Source: Yoonia sp. BS5-3 (lineage in GTDB: Bacteria; Pseudomonadota; Alphaproteobacteria; Rhodobacterales; Rhodobacteraceae). From it: DNA of 64,000 bases. Where the stretch lies: NCBI RefSeq assembly GCF_038069655.2, contig NZ_CP150951.2, forward strand, positions 1,762,001 through 1,826,000, read 5' to 3'. Under the pieces are notes generated by a model, which saw only the letters and a program-made list of their open reading frames with translations, did not search any database and was not told the DNA's origin. This document shows positions 1 to 7,809 of the stretch, in pieces (position 1 is the first letter of the stretch; each line of letters opens with the position of its first letter). Both the position numbers and the translations under genes were made by a program.

Positions 1-1
1 A

Positions 2-193
2 GCTTTGATTGAGGATTTCGGCTGCGAAAGACTGATTTTCGCCAGCAACTGGCCAGTGATGACGTTGATGGGCACTTATGATCTGTGGTGGGCGGCCATT
101 CAGGAAATTGTCCAAGACGCGGGGGTGCCTGATCAGGCTCAAGCACAGCTTTTTGGCGGCACAGCGGCGCGCGTCTATGGGCTTGGGGGGTGA
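2..193 (+). CDS. Amidohydrolase family 2 protein, C-terminal fragment
   Basis: Only the last 63 codons lie in the window; the frame is open to the left edge, so the start is missing. The text around residues 9-20 (ERLIFASNWPV) resembles the C-terminal metal-site region of COG3618-type amidohydrolases, such as fuconolactonase-like lactonases, where R-[IL]-[IM]-[FW]-[GA]-S-[DN]-W-P-V is typical. Those enzymes usually hydrolyse sugar lactones in the cytoplasm. The stop lies 3 nt before the start of a sulfatase gene, so the two are probably co-transcribed, which fits a sugar-catabolic role. The substrate cannot be read from this fragment. The family call is fairly safe; the lactonase role is inference. 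Confidence 0.7.
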   Translation, partial: ALIEDFGCERLIFASNWPVMTLMGTYDLWWAAIQEIVQDAGVPDQAQAQLFGGTAARVYGLGG

Positions 194-196
194 AAG

Positions 197-1564
197 ATGG
201 CTAGCAATGTGCTTTTCATCTTGTCTGACGAACATGCGCGGGACATTGCGGGCTGCTATGGCAACCAGATTGTCCAGACCCCAAACATTGATGCGTTGGC
301 AGGGCGCGGGGTGCGGTTCGACAACGCGTATTGCAACTCGCCAATCTGCGTGCCCTCGCGGGCAAGCCTGGCCACCGGGAACTATCCGCACCGGACGGGA
401 TATTGGGACAATGCGCACCCTTTTGATGGGGGCGTGCCAACCTGGCATCACCATCTGCGGGACGCGGGGCATAATGTCGTTTCGATCGGCAAATTACATT
501 ACCGCGATGCGGGCGATGATGCGGGCTGTTCGCAAAGCTTGCATCCGATCTACGTGCCCGATGGTCAGGGCGATGTGATCGGGTTGTTGCGCAAAGACGG
601 TCAGCCGCGCAAGGCAGCCAGCGCGATGGCCGAAAAGGCAGCCAGGGGCATGTCAGATTACGCCGCATTTGATGATCGGGTGGCTGGTGCGGCAACCGAT
701 TGGCTCAGGGCGCGCAGCGGGGGCGCAGGCAAACCTTGGGTGCTTTATGTATCCTTTGTGATCCCGCATTTTCCGTTGATTGCCCCCCCGGATTTCTTTG
801 CGCTCTATGACGATGCGGACATCCCGCTACCGGATCAATATGGGCATGATGAACGGCCCCGTCATCCTGGGATCGATGCGTATCGGCAGTCATTCAATTA
901 CGATGATTATTTCGACGAAGACAGCCTGCGCACGGCGCTGCAGGCCGCTGGGCTGGAAGAGGACACGCTTGTCATCTACGCCTCTGATCATGGTGAAAGC
1001 CTGGGCAACCGGGGGCTATGGGGCAAATCTGTCTTCTACGATGATGCCTGCGCTATTCCGATGATCATGGCAGGGCCGGGCATCAAAGCGGGGACGAAGA
1101 ATAGCACCCCATGTAGTCTGGTTGACCTTTACCCCACCATTCTTGGGGCAGCAGGGCGTCGTCTGAATGCGCGCGAACATAAGCTGCCAGGCAGCGATCT
1201 ACGCGCATTCTTGGACAGGCCCGCGCCTCAACGTGCGGTCTTCAGCGAATATCACGCGGCAGGCTCGACATCGGGCGGGTTCATGCTGCGCAAGGGTGAT
1301 TGGAAATTGATCTATTACGTTGGTCATCCGCCGCAGCTTTTTCACCTGCCAAGCGATCCACGGGAAAAGCATGACCTTGCCGGACAAGAAAGCACGGCAG
1401 AGATACAGGCGATGCTCGAAACAGAACTTCGCCAAATCGTGGATCCAGAAGCAGCTGATGCTAAAGCGTTTGCAGATCAAGCCAGGCGGATCGCGGCGCT
1501 TGGCGGTGAAGATACCATTCGGGCGCGGTCAGAAATCGGCTTTACGCCAGCGCCCAAAGGTTAG
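197..1564 (+). CDS. Type I (formylglycine) sulfatase
   Basis: A 455-residue member of the alkaline-phosphatase-like sulfatase family, which hydrolyses sulfate esters using a formylglycine made from a cysteine. The metal-site start NVLFILSDEH is at residues 4-13, and the maturation motif C-V-P-S-R is at 51-55 with Cys51 as the formylglycine precursor. A second metal motif, ASDHGE, is at about 262-267. No signal peptide is visible, so a cytoplasmic enzyme is likely. Compared with the neighbouring sulfatase, the segment before the ASDHGE motif is short: the usual YYG...D..VG helix is absent after residue 242, where the text passes directly from YFDED to LRTALQAAGL. It starts 3 nt after the upstream stop and ends 4 nt before the next sulfatase. 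The substrate is unknown (choline sulfate or a sugar sulfate are possible). Confidence 0.9.
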   Translation: MASNVLFILSDEHARDIAGCYGNQIVQTPNIDALAGRGVRFDNAYCNSPICVPSRASLATGNYPHRTGYWDNAHPFDGGVPTWHHHLRDAGHNVVSIGKLHYRDAGDDAGCSQSLHPIYVPDGQGDVIGLLRKDGQPRKAASAMAEKAARGMSDYAAFDDRVAGAATDWLRARSGGAGKPWVLYVSFVIPHFPLIAPPDFFALYDDADIPLPDQYGHDERPRHPGIDAYRQSFNYDDYFDEDSLRTALQAAGLEEDTLVIYASDHGESLGNRGLWGKSVFYDDACAIPMIMAGPGIKAGTKNSTPCSLVDLYPTILGAAGRRLNAREHKLPGSDLRAFLDRPAPQRAVFSEYHAAGSTSGGFMLRKGDWKLIYYVGHPPQLFHLPSDPREKHDLAGQESTAEIQAMLETELRQIVDPEAADAKAFADQARRIAALGGEDTIRARSEIGFTPAPKG

Positions 1565-1568
1565 GGGC

Positions 1569-3107
1569 ATGGGAAAAAGACCCAATTTTCTGTTTATCAC
1601 TGCAGACCAACATAGGGGCGATTGCTTTGGTTTCGCAGGGCGGCGGGTATCAACCCCGCATCTTGATGAAATGGCTCGGGGCGGCACGGTCTTTTCGGCT
1701 TGCATGACCGTCAATCCCATTTGCCAGCCCGCGCGGGCCTCGATGCTAACAGGGCTATTGCCGCGCACGCATGGGGTCTCTGACAATGGGATCGATCTGG
1801 ACCCCGCTTTGGGGCAGGCTGGTTTTGCAGGCCGGTTGTCGGGGGCGGGCTATCGGACATCCTTGATCGGCAAGGCGCATTTTGCGACGTCGCATAATTT
1901 TCAGCCCAGCGGAACGCCGGAATGCCGCGACAGCATGCAGCATTTCGGCCCGGACTGGCACGGCCCCTATATGGGCTTTGATCATGTCGAACTTGTTGTC
2001 GAAGGCCATAACGCCCATCTGCCGCTGGCACCGCCAAACGGGCAGCACTATGAACGTTGGTATGACGCAGGCGGGCAAAATGCCCGGCGCAACGCGATGT
2101 ATGAAAGCAGCTCGGGGCGGGATACGCTGGGCGCTCCGCAAACCTGGCATTCAGGCCTGCCGCCGGCATTTCACAACTCCAGCTGGGTCGGGGACAGAAC
2201 GATTGCGCAGCTCAACCAGGTGGCAGAGCGGGCAGAACCATTTTGCATCTGGGCGTCTTTCCCGGATCCACATCACCCGTTTGACTGCCCGCTCCCTTGG
2301 AGCCTGCTGCACGATCCAGCCCAGGTTGATTTGCCGGAACATCGCAGCCGCGATCTTGACCGGCGGCCATGGTGGCACCGCGCCACATTAGAGGGCGATC
2401 CGCAGATCAGGGCTGATATGGCCGCTTTCCGTACCCGGTTTTCACGCGTTCCAGAGCTTGACGATGCCCAATTGCGCGAGGTGATCGCGAACTACTATGG
2501 GATGGTCTCGCTGATTGATCACAATGTGGGGCGGATCATGGCCGAACTGCACAGGCTCGGGCTCGATGAAAATACCATCGTCATCTACAGCGCTGATCAC
2601 GGCGACTGGCTGGGCGATCATGGGCTGCTGCTCAAAGGGCCGATGATGTATGAAGGGCTGCTGCGGGTGGGATGCATTTTTCAGAGGCCCGGTGTTCCGG
2701 TCGGAAAGGAAGTGGCCGATCCTGTGTCCAATCTCGATTTCGCCGCGACTTTTCTTGATTATGCGGGGCTGGCCCGCCCAGCGGCGATGCACAGCCAAAG
2801 CTTGCGACCCTTGATCGAAACAGACAGCGCCAGCCGCGATTTCGCCTTTTCAGAATGGGAGCTGCGACCAACGCACGCGGGTACCGCATTGCAATTGCAC
2901 ACCATACGTACGGCCACGCATAAATTGACGGTCGATCAGATTTCCAAAGCGGGCGAGCTTTATGATCTGATGGGTGATCCGTTTGAGATGAACAGCGTCT
3001 TTAATGACCCGGAGCATGCGGCGATACGGGCCGAGCTGGAAAGCTATATGGCACAGCGCCCGGATGATGCATTGCCCGTGCCGCTGCCGCAAACCGGGAT
3101 GGCATGA
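1569..3107 (+). CDS. Type I (formylglycine) sulfatase
   Basis: A 512-residue sulfatase. The frame is open further upstream inside the previous gene, but the ATG at 1569 is preferred because it follows an AGGGG-like ribosome site, lies 4 nt after the previous stop, and starts the protein directly at MGKRPNFLFITADQHRGD, the normal N-terminal metal motif. The maturation motif is C-Q-P-A-R with Cys52. The segment IANYYGMVSLIDHNVG, missing in its partner, is present here, followed by YSADHGDWLG. No signal peptide is seen. It presumably forms an operon with the preceding sulfatase and amidohydrolase and desulfates a sugar or small organic sulfate. No sulfatase-maturing enzyme is encoded in the window, so maturation must be provided elsewhere. 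Confidence 0.9.
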   Translation: MGKRPNFLFITADQHRGDCFGFAGRRVSTPHLDEMARGGTVFSACMTVNPICQPARASMLTGLLPRTHGVSDNGIDLDPALGQAGFAGRLSGAGYRTSLIGKAHFATSHNFQPSGTPECRDSMQHFGPDWHGPYMGFDHVELVVEGHNAHLPLAPPNGQHYERWYDAGGQNARRNAMYESSSGRDTLGAPQTWHSGLPPAFHNSSWVGDRTIAQLNQVAERAEPFCIWASFPDPHHPFDCPLPWSLLHDPAQVDLPEHRSRDLDRRPWWHRATLEGDPQIRADMAAFRTRFSRVPELDDAQLREVIANYYGMVSLIDHNVGRIMAELHRLGLDENTIVIYSADHGDWLGDHGLLLKGPMMYEGLLRVGCIFQRPGVPVGKEVADPVSNLDFAATFLDYAGLARPAAMHSQSLRPLIETDSASRDFAFSEWELRPTHAGTALQLHTIRTATHKLTVDQISKAGELYDLMGDPFEMNSVFNDPEHAAIRAELESYMAQRPDDALPVPLPQTGMA

Positions 3108-3121
3108 GCAGGATAGGGGCG

Positions 3122-3146
3122 GCTGTACATACGCTGTATGTACAGC
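3122..3146. repeat. Perfect 11-bp inverted repeat between convergent genes
   Basis: GCTGTACATAC (3122-3132) and GTATGTACAGC (3136-3146) are perfect inverted copies separated by 3 nt. A further half-like CTGTAC follows at about 3149. The repeat lies 15 nt after the second sulfatase stop and 28 nt before the stop of the convergent SseB-like gene. It could be a terminator stem, but neither side has a clear T-run. A protein-binding palindrome is the alternative. Confidence 0.6.
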
Positions 3147-3173
3147 TTCTGTACGGATGTTTGCTGGAATGAT

Positions 3174-3947
3174 TTAGCGCAGTTTCGGCGGTTTGGCCGG
3201 GTTCATGCCGGGGGCTGAAGGGACCTCTGGCTTGGGCGCTTCTGGCAGATCAAAACGCAGCCCGACCTTCGCCAAATGGGCGGCCAGCGGGTCTGCGGCG
3301 CGGATGAACAGCACATCCATGACGCCCGCCTCGATCCCCGAAAAGGTCAGCGCTTCGCTGGCCGCATGGGCAAGTGCCTGTTCTGCATCAGGTAATGCGT
3401 CAATGAAAACAAGAGCATGGCCCTGCGATCCGCCCTCATAGCTGGCCGCAGCCAAATAGGCAGAGCGGGCAAGACCTGCTGCAATGGCCAGTTTGCGATC
3501 CAGCCCGGTCACAACGCTTTGCGGGACATTGGGGGCAGATATCTCTTGCAAGCGGGCTTCGGTCTGATCGGGGCTATGGGCCAATGTCTGGGCTAGCCAG
3601 TCGACCGCATCGGCAGGGATCAGCATCGCCGAAGGGGCGACCTCCAGATTAAAGGCCAACCCCACCCCTTGCCCGGCCAACATCTGGACCAACCCGCGCC
3701 CGGGCAATCCGGCGTAAGGAGCGACGCGGCCGACAAATTGGGCCAGCCTTTCTTCGCGGTCGAAGACCAGCGTAAACTTTTGATTTTCAATCTCAAATAT
3801 CTCGGGATTGATCTGATCGCCCTCCGCCTCACTGCCGAGTAGCATGAACAGCTCGCTATCAGCCAGCCGCTCATAAAACTGCAATCGGGCGGTATCGTCT
3901 TCGGGCGCGGCCTCCATTGCGGCATGGGCCAGATCAAGGTCGGTCAT
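3174..3947 (-). CDS. SseB-family protein
   Basis: A 257-residue soluble protein. The first third (LARLQFYERLADSELFMLL-like text, then FTLVFDREERLAQFVG) matches the SseB N-terminal domain, named after a Salmonella protein whose biochemical role is not established. The second half is less conserved and the tail is rich in Pro and Lys. The open frame extends to a TTG at 3968, but the ATG at 3947 preceded by AAAGGA is the better start. The gene is monocistronic and convergent with the sulfatase genes. No function beyond family membership can be stated. Confidence 0.75.
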   Translation of the reverse strand: MTDLDLAHAAMEAAPEDDTARLQFYERLADSELFMLLGSEAEGDQINPEIFEIENQKFTLVFDREERLAQFVGRVAPYAGLPGRGLVQMLAGQGVGLAFNLEVAPSAMLIPADAVDWLAQTLAHSPDQTEARLQEISAPNVPQSVVTGLDRKLAIAAGLARSAYLAAASYEGGSQGHALVFIDALPDAEQALAHAASEALTFSGIEAGVMDVLFIRAADPLAAHLAKVGLRFDLPEAPKPEVPSAPGMNPAKPPKLR

Positions 3948-4237
3948 CAGGTGCAATCCTTTGCGCAAGGCAACAACAATTGCATTATGGCGTATTGGGT
4001 TCGGATTGATGAAGCAATAGGACGGTGCACGCGCATGCCAGCCGTTATCGATATATTGGAAGCTGTGTCAGGTGGTTAACGCTGATGGGGCCGCTTCTAG
4101 TCTATGAAACTGTCCAGAAAGCTGCGAAATGACGGCCGAGTTCCATGGATCGTCATCTCGTCACTGTTTGTCCAGAAATAGACCGCCGCAACTTCACAGA
4201 CCAGTTTAAGGCCAAGCTCGGGCTGGAATGTTTGCGG

Positions 4238-4627
4238 CTAGAAATTACACTGGGTATCCCCGGTTTGCCGGTTGATGATGACAAACTGCATGGGGTTCAT
4301 TGTTGTCTCGGTCCAGGTATTACTGAACTCACCCAGTTGAAATCTACAGGTGAAACGAAGATGCCAAGGGGTCAGCCTATTATCGGCTGCGTCGATAAGT
4401 TCAACATAAGCACTGCGAAATCCCGACTCGCTGGAAAATGCGGCGCCGGCAGAATAGTTGGACTGAATATAAAGCACCGCAGTCTGCCTGCCATCGGGGC
4501 TTGGATAGCGCGCGTGTTCTGAGAAGGTTGGGAACATATCGGATGTGAACGTATTGAACGGCGGCACAAAAATCACGCATCCCAGCGCCGCAATGACCCC
4601 GAAAAAGACTTTGTTTAGCCGCTTCAT
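4238..4627 (-). CDS. Small membrane-anchored or secreted hypothetical protein
   Basis: 129 residues. The N-terminus MKRLNKVFFGVIAALGCVIFV has two positive charges and one hydrophobic stretch, so it is a signal peptide or anchor. The rest is a small domain with two cysteines near the C-terminal half (FTCRF and the final TQCNF) that could form a disulfide outside the cytoplasm. I do not recognise a family. Its ATG overlaps the stop of the upstream LprI-like gene (ATGA), which indicates translational coupling and a shared task in the envelope. Confidence 0.6.
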   Translation of the reverse strand: MKRLNKVFFGVIAALGCVIFVPPFNTFTSDMFPTFSEHARYPSPDGRQTAVLYIQSNYSAGAAFSSESGFRSAYVELIDAADNRLTPWHLRFTCRFQLGEFSNTWTETTMNPMQFVIINRQTGDTQCNF

Positions 4628-5520
4628 CCATCAAACTCGGCAAAGCCAATGACGGACTGCAAGAAAGTCACACGGGCGGCGTTACGCTCTGCAATGCAGC
4701 GCGCATTTCCTGCGTCAGCAGCAAATGGAAGCGTGCCCGCTAGCCTGCAATCTAAACGGTGGCCTTCATGCCAGATTTCCTGAGCCTTGGAAATTGAAGC
4801 GATGTCGTCATTGTCGACAATTTGCGACAACCGGGCAATGGTTTCGGCCTCTTGCGCGGCCAGAACTGAGCGCCAAACGTTGCTTTCATGCGCCCAACAA
4901 TCGGTCCAATCTTGCCCGGGTGTACAGCCGTGTTCTTTTATGTCCACGTCACGCGCAATGCCGAGACATGCATTTATGTCGTCGTTGCTATCGGCGCAGT
5001 CCGATATCAGTCTTATGCCCTCGGCCGTTGCCTGAGCAGGGATTTGGCCGATCCCGTCGCGTGGTGTACCGGGTGTCACCGTCGTATCGTCACAAACCAG
5101 CACCGTTTCCGAGCCACCAGGGTATTTCACACGTATACCACCCTCGGTATGGTGCTCTGCTCCGGTGGGGCTACTGTAGATTGTTTCGTATGCGTATATC
5201 TCATAGGATGTGTCGCCATTGTGAAAACGTATCTGCTCGAAATTGTCGGCGGTGACACGATTGTAGGGGACATTTTGAAGGTCAGTGATCGTTGATGATA
5301 ACGATATTTCGGGGCGATCTAAATCAACCCCGAAACTGTAGGATACAACCTTATCAGATTGGCACAGGGCCATTTGCCTTGCCCCGTCATCGAAAGTGCA
5401 ATGCATCAACAAATTTGCCGTGTCGGGGCAGGCGTCTGTCACTTGGGCAGCGACCAGAGTTGGGTTAAAAATGTGAAGCAATCCGATCAGGGTATAGATA
5501 CGTGTTGATGCCTGCGCCAT
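4624..5520 (-). CDS. Secreted protein with LprI-like C-terminal domain
   Basis: A 298-residue exported protein. A hydrophobic N-terminal segment ending near VAAQ (about residue 26) looks like a signal peptide. The N-terminal half is Cys-containing and of unknown fold. The C-terminal about 120 residues (several spaced Cys, the sequence DCWAHESNVW, then ...RLDCRLAGT... and ...ARCIAERNAARV) resemble the lysozyme-inhibitor LprI domain (formerly DUF1311), a helical disulfide-bonded domain of the periplasm or surface. Inhibition of lysozyme is known for LprI itself and is not demonstrated for most relatives. It is translationally coupled to the small anchored protein downstream. The domain call is moderate; the function is unknown. 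Confidence 0.65.
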   Translation of the reverse strand: MAQASTRIYTLIGLLHIFNPTLVAAQVTDACPDTANLLMHCTFDDGARQMALCQSDKVVSYSFGVDLDRPEISLSSTITDLQNVPYNRVTADNFEQIRFHNGDTSYEIYAYETIYSSPTGAEHHTEGGIRVKYPGGSETVLVCDDTTVTPGTPRDGIGQIPAQATAEGIRLISDCADSNDDINACLGIARDVDIKEHGCTPGQDWTDCWAHESNVWRSVLAAQEAETIARLSQIVDNDDIASISKAQEIWHEGHRLDCRLAGTLPFAADAGNARCIAERNAARVTFLQSVIGFAEFDG

Positions 5521-5685
5521 TTTTTGCCCTGTCTATGTGCCGTTTTGTGAAAAACTAACGCGTATCATTTCAACAAGGTCAACAAATTTGTCGGGCAAGC
5601 AATGTCCAGCCATCCCAATTCGTTTTGGGCCGAGGGGTGTAAAGTCTTTTCAGATTTTACCTTTCGACGCCCAATGGTTGGCGGA

Positions 5686-6615
5686 TTAATAGCGCCGGTT
5701 TCGGTCAACGACATGTTTCAAGGGCTGTCCTGCTTCGGCCCGGGAAATGTTTTCGCAGATGATCTGGGCTGCGGTGTCTGGCCGTGTGGTTGAGGCGATA
5801 TGGGGCGTTACCGTCACGCTCGGATGGGCCCAATAGGGATGCGCGGCGGGCAGGGGCTCAGTCCGGAACACATCCAGGGTGGCATGCCCGACTTGCCCGC
5901 TGTCCAACGCGGCCAGCAGCGCATCATCGTCAATCAGCGGCCCGCGTCCGGGATTGATGATGAATGCCCCCGGCGCCAACAGCGCAAGCGTTTCGGCGTT
6001 CAGGATGTTTTCGGTCGCGGGGGTTTGCGGCAGCAGCAGGATCACGATTTCGGCCCCGCTGAGCGCTGCCTGCAACCCGTCTTGCCCATGTAAATGCCGG
6101 ATATTTGGCAACTCTTTTGCGGTTCGGCTCCAACCGGTGACCGGAAAGCCAAGCGCATGTATCGCCTGTCCGCAAGCCGCCCCAAGCGCCCCTGTGCCGA
6201 GGATCGTGACTGGCCGTTTTCGCGCCAGCGGTGGAAAGCGTTCTTCCCAGACCCCGTCCTGTTTGCGGATGTGGTGGTCCATCCCGAGATGGTGGCGCAG
6301 CGTATGGCCTGTGACCCATTCGACCATGCCAGCGGTCAGGCTGGGGTCGACCAGCCGGCACAGGGGCTGGGTCAGTGTCGGGTTGTCCACGACGGTTTCG
6401 ACGCCTGCCCATAGGCTAAGCACGGCTTTGGTTTTTGTGTAGGGGCTGAAGTCGGTGACCGGCCCGTTGGGCGCGAAGATGATGTAGTCCACCGCTTCAG
6501 GCGCGTGGTCGCGCGCGATGTTGGCTTGCAGCCCGGCGGTGGCGAAGGCTGCGTTGAGCGGGCCTTTGTATTCGTCCCAGCGTTCAGGTTGCGCCGAAAA
6601 GAGGATGTTGAGCAT
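5686..6615 (-). CDS. ghrA: Glyoxylate/hydroxypyruvate reductase A
   Basis: A 309-residue D-2-hydroxyacid dehydrogenase of the GhrA type (E. coli GhrA is 312 residues). It reduces glyoxylate to glycolate and hydroxypyruvate to glycerate with NADPH in the cytoplasm. The nucleotide-binding motif ILGTGALGAACGQAIHALG is near residues 138-156, the family signature INPGRGPLIDDDALLAAL is near 220, and the catalytic histidine is in TPHIAS near 273. The short N-terminal substrate domain starting MLNILFSAQPERWDEYK is typical of GhrA rather than SerA. It lies downstream of the rod-shape operon, separated by a palindromic repeat, and is probably transcribed separately. Confidence 0.88.
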   Translation of the reverse strand: MLNILFSAQPERWDEYKGPLNAAFATAGLQANIARDHAPEAVDYIIFAPNGPVTDFSPYTKTKAVLSLWAGVETVVDNPTLTQPLCRLVDPSLTAGMVEWVTGHTLRHHLGMDHHIRKQDGVWEERFPPLARKRPVTILGTGALGAACGQAIHALGFPVTGWSRTAKELPNIRHLHGQDGLQAALSGAEIVILLLPQTPATENILNAETLALLAPGAFIINPGRGPLIDDDALLAALDSGQVGHATLDVFRTEPLPAAHPYWAHPSVTVTPHIASTTRPDTAAQIICENISRAEAGQPLKHVVDRNRRY

Positions 6616-6634
6616 GGCCGAGCCTTTGGTAGAG

Positions 6635-6655
6635 GTCCCGGATCATGTCCGGGAC
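6635..6655. repeat. Palindromic repeat between rodA and ghrA
   Basis: GTCCCGGA (6635-6642), a 5-nt loop, then TCCGGGAC (6648-6655). The text resembles small dispersed palindromes built on TCCCGGATCA-like cores that are common between genes in alphaproteobacteria (recollection, not searched). It could also act as a weak terminator for rodA, although it lacks a T-run. Confidence 0.55.
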
Positions 6656-6669
6656 TTGCGTTGCACTTC

Positions 6670-7809
6670 TTAGCGGGGGCGGTGCACATGCGCGCTTTGC
6701 ATCAGCCCAAAAGCGACCAGCAGAACCAGCATGGCTGATCCCCCATAGCTGACCAGCGGCAGGGGCACCCCAACCACGGGGGCCAGCCCGGTGACCATCG
6801 CCATGTTCACGGCAAAGAACAAAAAGAAGGTCATTGCAATCCCAAGTGTCAAAAGCGATGCAAACCGGTCCCGGTTCCCCAGCGCCGAGACGATGCAGAA
6901 CACAACGATCAGCAGATAGAGCACCAGCAGCGTGGTTGCACCGACAAAGCCAAACTCTTCGGCCAAGGTCGTAAAGATAAAATCGGTGTGTTTTTCAGGC
7001 AGAAAGTTCAGCCGGCTTTGTGTGCCTTGCATAAACCCCCGCCCGGTCCAGCCGCCCGAGCCAAGGGCGATCTTGGCCTGCGTGATGTGATAGCCCGCCC
7101 CCAGCGGATCATTGGCCGGGTCTAGGAACGTGTCGATCCGCCGATATTGATAATCCTTCAGCAATTGCCAGGCTGTTCCCCGGCTTTGAAACACCGCCAC
7201 AATCGCGCCCACGCCCGTGCTGACCACCGTTGCAAAGTAAAGCCAATGCACCCCCGCCAAGAACATCACGGTCGCGCCGCCCATCAACAATAGCAGTGCG
7301 GTGCCCAGATCTGGCTGGTTCAGCACCAGCGCCACAGGCAGCAGGATGATGACCACCGGAAACGCGACCCATAACGGGTGCGAGGTTTTGTTGTTCGGCA
7401 ACCAGTCGTAATAGGCTGCCAAGAACATCACCAGCGTGATCTTGGTCAGCTCTGACGGCTGTAGCCGCATGAAGCCGAGGTTGATCCAGCGCTGGGCGCC
7501 CATGTTCACTTCGCCGAAAAATTCGACCCCAAGTAGCAGGACAATCGACCCTCCATAGGCCAGAAAGGCCATGTTGCGCCAGAACCAGATCGGCACCATG
7601 GCCACGATCACCATCAGCATCATGCCCGCAGCAAAGCGTTTCATCTGCGGCTCAACCCAAGGCGATGTGGACCCGCCAGCGACGGAATAAAGCATCAGGA
7701 ACCCGGCTGAGGCCACGGCAGTCAGCAGCATGATGATCGGCCAGTGCAGATACCAGATTTTCCGCAACCCGGTGGGCACATGTTTGGTGTTATACTCAAG
7801 ATAACTCAT
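6670..7809 (-). CDS. rodA: Rod-shape peptidoglycan glycosyltransferase RodA
   Basis: A 379-residue SEDS-family polytopic membrane protein with about ten hydrophobic segments. It polymerises lipid II glycan strands during side-wall elongation together with PBP2. Family text includes GAQRWINLGFMRLQPSE near residues 95-111, and near the end the conserved region GLAPVVGVPLPLVSYGGSAM typical of RodA/FtsW. Length is normal for RodA. Its start codon overlaps the mrdA stop by 4 nt (ATGA), so it is translationally coupled as the last gene of mreB-mreC-mreD-mrdA-rodA. Confidence 0.95.
   Translation of the reverse strand: MSYLEYNTKHVPTGLRKIWYLHWPIIMLLTAVASAGFLMLYSVAGGSTSPWVEPQMKRFAAGMMLMVIVAMVPIWFWRNMAFLAYGGSIVLLLGVEFFGEVNMGAQRWINLGFMRLQPSELTKITLVMFLAAYYDWLPNNKTSHPLWVAFPVVIILLPVALVLNQPDLGTALLLLMGGATVMFLAGVHWLYFATVVSTGVGAIVAVFQSRGTAWQLLKDYQYRRIDTFLDPANDPLGAGYHITQAKIALGSGGWTGRGFMQGTQSRLNFLPEKHTDFIFTTLAEEFGFVGATTLLVLYLLIVVFCIVSALGNRDRFASLLTLGIAMTFFLFFAVNMAMVTGLAPVVGVPLPLVSYGGSAMLVLLVAFGLMQSAHVHRPR

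Noticed and set aside
1320..1568. Upstream extension of the second sulfatase frame into the first sulfatase
   Set aside because: The extension is an out-of-frame reading of the first gene; the ATG at 1569 has a ribosome site and the correct sulfatase start.
3948..4237. About 290-nt gap between the SseB-like gene and the small anchored protein gene, examined for a decayed gene or IS end
   Set aside because: Six-frame reading gave no recognisable transposase or protein fragment and no terminal inverted repeats were seen.
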